From the NCBI GenBank assembly GCA_051010395.1, contig JBPCVQ010000044.1, positions 1 through 5,106 on the forward strand: a stretch of DNA of 5,106 nucleotides, in the 5' to 3' direction. Below are positions 1 through 4,668 of this stretch, in pieces. The notes below the pieces were generated by a model. That model was not told where the DNA came from. It saw only the letters and a program-made list of their open reading frames with translations, and did no database searches. This stretch comes from JANQPX01 sp051010395 (GTDB lineage Bacteria; Pseudomonadota; Alphaproteobacteria; Geminicoccales; Geminicoccaceae). Both the position numbers and the translations under genes were made by a program. Positions within the stretch are counted from its first letter, which is position 1. Each line of letters opens with the position of its first letter.

Positions 1-102
1 GCCTTGGTGTCGCATGCCATGAACGGGCTCAAATCCATGGATCCAAAAGTCAGGAGATCAACGATGCGATAGTGCGTTCACCTGGATAGGAGAATCATAG
101 TG

Positions 103-116
103 ACAGGCAACAGGCA
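103..116. repeat. Short tandem repeat, two copies of ACAGGCA
   Basis: Two perfect back-to-back 7-base copies at 103-109 and 110-116. No function is evident. They lie about 50 bases outside the large hairpin at 165-255 and may be chance. Confidence 0.5.
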
Positions 117-164
117 AGGCGACCCGCCTGGGCCGAGAGAGGCAGTGTGTCCCTAGAGAGCAAG

Positions 165-255
165 GAGAGCAGCTTTGCGTGGGCCCCTCCAGGACAAGCC
201 GGCTTCGCCGCTGCCGCAAACGGCATCCTGGACCGGACCACGCAAAGCTGCTCTC
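165..255. repeat. Large structured inverted repeat (91 bases)
   Basis: Bases 165-182 (GAGAGCAGCTTTGCGTGG) are perfectly complementary to 238-255, giving an 18-bp stem. Inside it is a symmetric 5x5 internal loop (183-187 against 233-237), then a second perfect 7-bp stem (188-194 TCCAGGA with 226-232 TCCTGGA). The apex holds a 10-base palindrome (196-205 AAGCCGGCTT) and a 5-bp hairpin with loop CAAA (212-216 with 221-225) that stacks directly on the 7-bp stem. No run of T follows on either strand, so it is not a simple intrinsic terminator. It could be a structured RNA, a palindromic repeat of a dispersed family, or a mobile-element end. It does not show the GTTRRRY and RYYYAAC boxes of an integron attC site. 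The structure is directly visible; its role is unknown. Confidence 0.75.
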
Positions 256-263
256 GCTGAAGG

Positions 264-319
264 CAGGTCGGGACGAAGGGATGGCCGCTGTTGATCGAAC
301 TAAGGGATAGCCCGACCTG
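264..319. repeat. 9-bp inverted repeat with 38-base loop
   Basis: CAGGTCGGG at 264-272 is perfectly complementary to CCCGACCTG at 311-319. It starts nine bases after the large hairpin at 165-255, so the two could form consecutive stem-loops in one transcript. The long loop makes this dyad weaker evidence on its own. Function unknown. Confidence 0.5.
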
Positions 320-457
320 ACTAGAAGCGTAGCCGCCCCTCATCTCCAGCATCAAACTGCGTTGGCCGCTTCATCTCAAACGCCCCCGTCAGGTAACAGT
401 CCTAAAAAAGCGAATCGGTGCTTGACGGCAAAAACCTCATGTGAGCCGGGGGCTTTA

Positions 458-479
458 TTGATGAGCCGCTCAAAGCGGC
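458..479 (-). repeat. Hairpin downstream of the IS200 transposase, possible right end
   Basis: GCCGCT (465-470) and AGCGGC (474-479) form a perfect 6-bp stem around CAA. Read on the minus strand, in the direction of the transposase gene, the hairpin is followed after three bases by TCAA (bases 461-458). IS200/IS605 elements carry subterminal hairpins recognised by TnpA, and a tetranucleotide next to the right-end hairpin is the cleavage site; in IS608 it is TCAA. The position fits, but the element's true right boundary cannot be fixed from one partial copy, so the end assignment is an inference. Confidence 0.35.
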
Positions 480-491
480 AGCCGGGTCGCT

Positions 492-502
492 GGGGCAGCC
501 CC
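492..502. repeat. Small GC hairpin GGGG-CAG-CCCC
   Basis: Four G at 492-495 and four C at 499-502 can pair around a three-base loop. It is one of three small hairpins packed between 465 and 527, directly downstream of the IS200 transposase stop. It may belong to the secondary structure of the element's 3' untranslated end, but it is too short to be conclusive. Confidence 0.3.
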
Positions 503-511
503 GGAAGGTGC

Positions 512-527
512 GCCACCTGAAGGTGGC
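512..527 (-). terminator. Hairpin immediately after the IS200 transposase stop
   Basis: GCCACCT (512-518) pairs with AGGTGGC (521-527), a 7-bp stem with a very short loop (realistically six pairs and a four-base loop). It begins four bases beyond the transposase stop codon (531-533, minus strand). No T run follows, so an intrinsic terminator is only one option. It could instead protect the message end or be part of the IS200 right-end structure. Confidence 0.35.
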
Positions 528-530
528 TGC

Positions 531-823
531 TCAGCGCCAGAGGCCCAACTGGTCAATCCGCGCATCTTCTTTCTCCTGATTACGAATGTAGTCGCGGATC
601 GCGGTCTCGTCGCGACCGACCGTACTCACGAAATACCCTCTGGCCCAAAAATGTTGTCCAACGAAGTTACGTTTGCGTTCGCCATAAACCCGGGCCAAAT
701 GGATGGCGCTCTTGCCCTTGATGTAGCCGACAGCCTGTGAAACAGCCAGTTTTGGCGGGATCGCAATCATCATGTGTACGTGATCGGGCATGAGATGCCC
801 CTCCACGATCTCACGGCCTTTTT
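531..823 (-). pseudogene. IS200/IS605-family transposase (HUH/Y1 type), N-terminally truncated
   Basis: This is the C-terminal part of a Y1-type single-strand transposase. Seen directly: GHLMPDHVHMMIAIPPK carries the His-x-His (HUH) metal-binding motif; QHFWARGYFVSTVG is the conserved block of the IS200 type; YIRNQEKED holds the nucleophilic tyrosine and the downstream Gln; the end DQLGLW is typical. Family members excise and insert as circular single strands, guided by end hairpins. The family is usually about 130-155 residues; here about 97 native residues remain, so roughly 40-50 N-terminal residues with the first beta strands are gone. The loss begins exactly at the left transposon end. 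The frame continues 13 bases into the repeat to a TTG (834-836), giving a chimeric 101-codon frame, but that start belongs to the transposon. The missing part is not found to the right of the transposon. It should be inactive. Confidence 0.85.
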
Positions 824-858
824 GGGGTCGGTTCAAGATACGTGTAAAAAGTAGTCAC
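824..858 (+). repeat. Left terminal inverted repeat (35 bp)
   Basis: Begins GGGGTCGGTTCAAGATACGT and is identical over 35 bases to the reverse complement of 4553-4587. Identity then breaks up: position 36 differs, 37-39 agree, 40 differs. It is the binding and cleavage site for the transposase. The TGA stop of the resolvase (bases 857-855) lies inside it. Confidence 0.97.
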
Positions 859-1472
859 AAGGAGAGTTTTCGCTCTCGGACCTGTTTTGCGATCTGTCCG
901 ACCATGCCGCGGCTTGCCTTTCCGGCGATTTTTTCATGAATTCTGCGGACCGAGAGATCGGTCTTGGCTGCCAGGTGCTCGATTTCGGAGATGACACGCG
1001 GCGGTAATTTCGGGCGTCCCAGAGATTTGCCTCGCGCTCGGGCAGCTTTCATGCCGGCCGTGACGCGCTCGCTGATGAGAGATGATTCCAACTCTGCCAT
1101 GGCGCCGATGAGGGTGAACATGGCTTTGCCCATGGGGCTGCCGGTATCGATCTGATCGCGAACGCTGACAAAGCGAATGCCAAGATGATCGAATTCCTCC
1201 AGCGCCTGCAAGAGGTGGCTTGTGCTCCGGGCGAAGCGATCAAACTTCCAAACCAGAACGCAATCGAGTCGACGCGCACGCGCATCAGTCATGAGCGCGG
1301 ATAGCTGCGGCCGCCCTTCCTTTCGCCCGGAAACGGCGACGTCGAGATATTCGCCGACGACCGTCATCTTCATGCGGCTGGCATAGGTTCTCAGTTCGTG
1401 CACCTGCAGATCAGGACGCTGATCCGGCGTGGAGATACGCAAGTAGAAGGCTGTTCGGCCTTGTGAAGCCAT
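855..1472 (-). CDS. tnpR: Serine resolvase of the Tn3-family transposon
   Basis: A 205-residue serine recombinase that would resolve the cointegrates made by the transposase through recombination at res. The N-terminal catalytic domain shows YLRIST with Arg12 and the nucleophile Ser14, then DCVLVWKFDRFARS with the Asp78-Arg79 and Arg82 motif, and GSPMGKAMFTLIGAMAELES leading into the long helix with Glu128 and Arg136 (residues about 111-150). GKSLGRPKLPP is the linker, and residues about 160-200 form the helix-turn-helix DNA-binding domain (LSVRRIHEKI and what follows). Length matches the family (about 180-210), and all key residues are present. The ATG at 1472-1470 is preceded by GGACGG, five bases upstream, as a modest ribosome site. 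The gene reads away from the transposase and ends within the left terminal repeat. It probably represses its own promoter by binding the intergenic region. Confidence 0.93.
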   Translation of the reverse strand: MASQGRTAFYLRISTPDQRPDLQVHELRTYASRMKMTVVGEYLDVAVSGRKEGRPQLSALMTDARARRLDCVLVWKFDRFARSTSHLLQALEEFDHLGIRFVSVRDQIDTGSPMGKAMFTLIGAMAELESSLISERVTAGMKAARARGKSLGRPKLPPRVISEIEHLAAKTDLSVRRIHEKIAGKASRGMVGQIAKQVRERKLSL

Positions 1473-1476
1473 CGTT

Positions 1477-1504
1477 TCCGTCCAGAAAAGAATTCCTTTA
1501 CGGA
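1477..1504. other. Candidate resolvase subsite, dyad 1
   Basis: TCCGT (1477-1481) and ACGGA (1500-1504) are inverted arms spanning exactly 28 bp, the spacing of resolvase subsite I. Read inward, the two half-sites are TTTCCGTCCAGAAAAG and TGTCCGTAAAGGAATT, which agree at most positions, more than the short arms alone. An A/T-rich centre with GAATTC (1490-1495) lies between them, as expected for a crossover site. Confidence 0.45.
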
Positions 1505-1505
1505 C

Positions 1506-1533
1506 ACAGAATCAGCTCATTCTAACATTCTGT
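1506..1533. other. Candidate resolvase subsite, dyad 2
   Basis: ACAGAAT (1506-1512) and ATTCTGT (1527-1533) are perfect 7-base inverted arms that also span 28 bp, one base from dyad 1. The arms differ from those of dyad 1, but the outward continuation CTGTAAAGA resembles CCGTAAAGG of dyad 1, so the true subsite may be shifted to the right. The dyad is directly visible; resolvase binding is inferred. Confidence 0.4.
1519..1527 (-). promoter_or_regulatory. Possible extended -10 promoter element for tnpR
   Basis: On the minus strand the bases read TGTTAGAAT, that is TG, one base, then TAGAAT, five of six matches to TATAAT with the extended -10 dinucleotide. No good -35 box lies 16-18 bases upstream, as is common for extended -10 promoters. 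It is about 47 bases before the resolvase start and inside candidate dyad 2, so bound resolvase would shut it off. Weak evidence. Confidence 0.3.
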
Positions 1534-1583
1534 AAAGACGAAGATTTTTGCTTCGCATCGGCAAGCCCTTTTTTGGACATCCC

Positions 1584-4556
1584 ATGACCACCATCGATCG
1601 CACCGCTTATCCGCGGTTCAGGCGACGCTACAGTGCGGACGAGCTCCGAGCCGACTTCTCATTATTGCACCCCGATCACCGCTTCATTGGCAAAACTGCG
1701 CGAGGATGCCACGGTCGATTGACATTGGCGGTCATGCTCGTCTGCCGACGGCGTTTCGGCTGGTTCCCGAGGCTGCGGCGCATCCCCTCTCAAGTGGTCA
1801 TCCATACAGCCGGCCAGCTTGGGCTCGAAGATCCGACGTCACTTCTCAACGAAACCAAACGCAAAAAGACTCTCGCTTATTATCGGGAGGCAATCCGCGG
1901 CCATATCGGCGGCAAAGCCTTCGATGAGACAAGCGTACGCCAGGCCGCATCGATCTTGCGAACCGCCGCCAAGACGATGAGCGATCCCGCCGACTTGATC
2001 AACCGTACGATCGAGGCGCTGCGTGATCTCGAGATCGATCTGCCTGCCTTTAGTCGGCTCGATCGCATCGCCGGTTCTGTCCGCGCCACAGTCCATCGGC
2101 ATCTTTTTGCAAGCGTTGCTGACGCGATCTCTGAGGAAGCCGTCTCTGCCTTGAATGAGCTTCTCGTTGTGCCGCCGTCCGAGCGGACTACGCCGTTCAA
2201 CCGGCTGAAACAGTCGGCTGGACCAGCACGTTTGAGCAATCTGCGCGCTTGGTCGGAACGGCTCGATTGGCTGAAATCGTTGCCGGTCAGCAAGGCGGTT
2301 CTCAGCGACATCAAGCCCTCAAAACGCCGGCAATTCGCGGATGAAGCGTCAAGGATGGAGGTAAGCGAATTTCTGGACATTCGAGAGGCCGGCAAGCGAC
2401 ACACCCTCATGACGTGCTTTATCGAACAGGCGCGTGCCCGATGCCGTGATGAGATGATCGAGATGTTCCTGCGCCGCATGCGGCGCACGCAAACCGCGGC
2501 GCGGGAGAAGCTCGCTGCTCTGCATGACAAACATCAGGCGATCGAGGAGGGGCTGATCGGCATTCTCCGCCACACGTTGACGGCCGGAAAGGAAGAGGTC
2601 GCCGATCAAGCCTTCGGAGCACGGATCCGAACGATCTTCAGCCGGAACGGCGGCGTGGACACGTTGGTTGGGCAATGCGAAGCTGTGAGCGCATGGCATA
2701 GCAACAACTACCTCCCTTTGCTCTGGCCGATCCACAAGCAGCATCGGGCCGCGATCTTTCGACTGCTCGAGCTGGTGGACCTTCGGTCGGCGACCCAAGA
2801 TCAGACTCTCATCAAAGCTTGGCGCATCGTGGTGAAGCATCGAAAAGCGCGCCGCGATGATTTCGGTGATTCGATTGATCTCTCCTTCTTATCTGAGCGA
2901 TGGCAAAACTTTGTCGAGAAAAGACGAAACGGCATCGTCGTGCTGGATCGCCGCCGTTTTGAAGTCTGCATGATGATTCATCTCGCTCGCGCCCTCGAAT
3001 GTGGCGACGTTTTCGTCGTCGGCTCCGAGGAATTCGCAGACTATCGGACACAGCTGTTATCCTGGGACACGTGCCGAACGAAACTCGACGCCTATTGCGT
3101 CGCGGTCAATCTGCCGGCCACCGCATCTGGTTTCGTCACGTCCTTACAGGCTAGGCTTCGTGGCGTGGCCGCCCATGCCGATGCGTCATTCCCCGACAAC
3201 GCAGATCTGAGCATCGATGCCGACGGCGTGCCCCACCTCAAACGGATGCCTGGATCCCCTCGCATCAACGGATTCACGGAGTTCGAGCGCCACCTGCTCG
3301 CCCGGATGCCGGAGCGGCAGCTGCTTGATGTCCTGAAAAATGTCGAGCACTGGACAGGTTACACGCGCCACTTCGGCCCTCCGTCGGGTGCCGATCCCAA
3401 GCTGGCGAACGCTGTGAAGCGCTACCTCTTCACCATCTTCGGCTATGGCTGCAACCTCGGACCAGCGCAAACCGCCAGGCACGCTCCTAATCTGGTCACC
3501 CGCCAAGCATTGCGGCGGATCAATGCGAGCCATATCACCAGCGAAAAACTCCAGGCCGCGACGGCCGACATCGTGAACGCCTACGCACGCTGCGCGCTTC
3601 CCAAACTCTGGGGTGCCGGCATGACCGCCATCGCGGATGGAACCCACATCCCGCTTCGCGAAAACAACCTCATCGGATCACGCCACATCCGATACGGCGG
3701 CCATGGCGGCATCGCCTACAGCCACATTGCCGACACCTATATCGCGCTGTTCACGACATTCATTCCGTGCGGTGTCTGGGAAGCCGTTTACATCCTCGAC
3801 GGCCTCTTGAAGAATCGGACCGAGGTTCAGCCGGATACACTCCATGCCGACACCCACGGCCAGAATGAGGCGGTCTTCGGCCTGTGTTATCTTCTCGGAA
3901 TCAAGCTGATGCCCCGAATGCGCACCTGGGCCGAGGTCGCCTTCTATCGCCCGAACCGTGGCGCCAGATATCGACATATCGACTCACTGTTCACCCGAGA
4001 CGTCAACTGGGACCTGATCGAAGCTCATTGGGCCGATCTAATGCAGGTAGCGCTATCGATCCAGGCTGGCGTGGTCACCCCGTCGATATTGCTGCGTCGT
4101 CTTGGTTCGCAAAACCGCAAAAACCGCCTTTACCGGGCTCTCCGAGAGCTGGGGCGGGTCGAGCGAACACTCTTTTTGCTTCGCTACATCTCGGACCCTG
4201 ACATGCGCCGAACCATTCGTGCCGAAACAACCAAGATCGAATCTTTCAACGATTTCCTGGATTGGATCAGCTTTGGCGGCCCGGTGGTAAAAAGTGGTGA
4301 TCCGGTCGAGCATGAAAAGCAGGTCAAATATGCCAGCCTCGTCGCCAATGCCATCATGCTGAGCAATGTCGTCGATCTCACAGATGCCTTAAATCAGTTG
4401 GTCGAAGATGACATGGCCGTCGCCCCAGAACTCGCTGCCGGCGTCAGCCCTTATCTCCGTGAACATATCCGGAGATTTGGATGGTTTGCCCTCGACATGG
4501 ACGACCTCCCAAAACCGCTCGATCCCAGACCGCTCCCGTTCGGCATCCCCTCGTGA
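1584..4556 (+). CDS. tnpA: Tn3-family DDE transposase
   Basis: A 990-residue replicative transposase, full length for the family (about 950-1,020). It would bind the 35-bp ends, nick them and join them to the target to form a cointegrate. The N-terminus, MTTIDRTAYPRF and on through FGWFPRLRRIPS, is the DUF4158-type DNA-binding region of Tn3 transposases. The C-terminal catalytic domain (from about residue 570) carries Asp685 in IADGTHIP, Asp756 in HADTHGQ and Glu886 in TKIESFNDF. These match the DDE triad of Tn3 TnpA (Asp689, Asp765, Glu895) in order and nearly in spacing. I chose the ATG at 1584 because the family's usual N-terminus begins there and GGA lies six bases upstream; a TTG at 1548 would add 12 residues without family resemblance. 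The frame is uninterrupted, and its TGA lies within the right terminal repeat. Confidence 0.96.
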   Translation: MTTIDRTAYPRFRRRYSADELRADFSLLHPDHRFIGKTARGCHGRLTLAVMLVCRRRFGWFPRLRRIPSQVVIHTAGQLGLEDPTSLLNETKRKKTLAYYREAIRGHIGGKAFDETSVRQAASILRTAAKTMSDPADLINRTIEALRDLEIDLPAFSRLDRIAGSVRATVHRHLFASVADAISEEAVSALNELLVVPPSERTTPFNRLKQSAGPARLSNLRAWSERLDWLKSLPVSKAVLSDIKPSKRRQFADEASRMEVSEFLDIREAGKRHTLMTCFIEQARARCRDEMIEMFLRRMRRTQTAAREKLAALHDKHQAIEEGLIGILRHTLTAGKEEVADQAFGARIRTIFSRNGGVDTLVGQCEAVSAWHSNNYLPLLWPIHKQHRAAIFRLLELVDLRSATQDQTLIKAWRIVVKHRKARRDDFGDSIDLSFLSERWQNFVEKRRNGIVVLDRRRFEVCMMIHLARALECGDVFVVGSEEFADYRTQLLSWDTCRTKLDAYCVAVNLPATASGFVTSLQARLRGVAAHADASFPDNADLSIDADGVPHLKRMPGSPRINGFTEFERHLLARMPERQLLDVLKNVEHWTGYTRHFGPPSGADPKLANAVKRYLFTIFGYGCNLGPAQTARHAPNLVTRQALRRINASHITSEKLQAATADIVNAYARCALPKLWGAGMTAIADGTHIPLRENNLIGSRHIRYGGHGGIAYSHIADTYIALFTTFIPCGVWEAVYILDGLLKNRTEVQPDTLHADTHGQNEAVFGLCYLLGIKLMPRMRTWAEVAFYRPNRGARYRHIDSLFTRDVNWDLIEAHWADLMQVALSIQAGVVTPSILLRRLGSQNRKNRLYRALRELGRVERTLFLLRYISDPDMRRTIRAETTKIESFNDFLDWISFGGPVVKSGDPVEHEKQVKYASLVANAIMLSNVVDLTDALNQLVEDDMAVAPELAAGVSPYLREHIRRFGWFALDMDDLPKPLDPRPLPFGIPS

Positions 4557-4587
4557 CTACTTTTTACACGTATCTTGAACCGACCCC
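4553..4587 (-). repeat. Right terminal inverted repeat (35 bp)
   Basis: Exact reverse complement of 824-858, ending in GACCCC at 4582-4587. It contains the TGA stop codon of the transposase at 4554-4556. The perfect identity of both ends suggests selection or recent activity. Confidence 0.97.
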
Positions 4588-4668
4588 AATAAGGATGGAC
4601 CTTAGCAACGCACAGGGCGGAAATCAGGGCGGTACTCGTCGGCCGCGTACCTATCTTCGCAAGGCTGC
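4588..4668. other. Short right flank between transposon and outer-membrane gene
   Basis: These 81 bases show no match to the missing N-terminal part of the IS200 transposase in any frame. The frame of the following gene stays open back to 4606, after a TAG at 4603-4605. A short separate frame starts at ATG 4595 and ends at the TGA at 4670, overlapping the next ATG by one base pair of shift; it resembles nothing I know. No clear promoter or ribosome site is seen. Confidence 0.4.

Larger units (their letters stand above)
1..530. other. Gene-poor left flank
   Basis: I find no convincing gene here. A frame open from the window edge ends at a TAG at 70-72 after only 23 codons, and a minus-strand frame at 95-355 looks like low-information translation across a large hairpin. 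The stretch holds a tandem copy of ACAGGCA (103-109 and 110-116), a strong dyad at 165-255, a second dyad at 264-319, and small hairpins at 465-527 next to the IS200 remnant. The far-left part could be ordinary intergenic DNA or the decayed edge of another mobile element; I do not recognise it. Confidence 0.6.
1473..1583. promoter_or_regulatory. Probable res site and divergent promoter region
   Basis: These 111 bases separate the resolvase and transposase starts and are the only long non-coding part of the transposon. In Tn3-family elements with divergent genes, this is where resolvase binds three subsites (I, II, III), recombines at I and represses both genes. Two candidate 28-bp dyads are visible, at 1477-1504 and 1506-1533. 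No convincing third subsite is seen, though one could extend past the transposase start. The interval is shorter than the roughly 120 bp of a classical res, so the site may overlap the start of tnpA. Confidence 0.6.
824..4587. mobile_element. Complete Tn3-family transposon, tnpR and tnpA only
   Basis: The 3,764-bp element is delimited by two perfect 35-bp inverted repeats starting GGGGTC, the typical outer end of Tn3-family elements. It contains a divergent serine resolvase and a full-length transposase, with a 111-base intergenic region fit to be the res site. There is no accessory gene, which makes it one of the minimal, cryptic members of the family. Both coding regions end inside the terminal repeats, leaving almost no non-coding DNA except between the genes. 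The flanking five bases are TTTTT on the left (819-823) and AATAA on the right (4588-4592), so the usual 5-bp target duplication is absent. Nothing in the element looks broken, and it could still be active. Confidence 0.95.

Noticed and set aside
1..72. Frame open from the window edge, ending at TAG 70-72
   Set aside because: Only 23 codons with no recognisable motif; it could be the tail of a gene to the left but cannot be supported.
165..255. Integron attC site or intrinsic terminator as the explanation of the large hairpin
   Set aside because: The attC end boxes are missing, no integron gene is near, and no T run follows the stem on either strand.
95..355. Minus-strand open frame of 86 codons
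   Set aside because: It runs straight through the 165-255 hairpin and the second dyad, shows low-information composition rich in Ser, Leu, Ala and Cys, no family motif and no ribosome site. The DNA structure explains the sequence better than a protein.
524..836. IS200 transposase as an intact gene starting at TTG 834-836
   Set aside because: That start and the first three codons come from the Tn3-type terminal repeat, and the fourth straddles the junction. The protein is too short for the family.
1839..2840. Several minus-strand open frames of 87-216 codons inside the transposase gene
   Set aside because: They are antisense to a well-supported transposase, share its GC-rich codon pattern, and show no motif of their own.
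3186..4381. Further overlapping frames on both strands within the catalytic part of the transposase
   Set aside because: Shadows of the true frame; the DDE residues place the coding frame firmly on the plus strand.
4575..4600. Outward promoter from the right transposon end, using TTGAAC as a -35 box
   Set aside because: No acceptable -10 hexamer lies 16-18 bases downstream, and the same TTGAAC is simply part of both terminal repeats.
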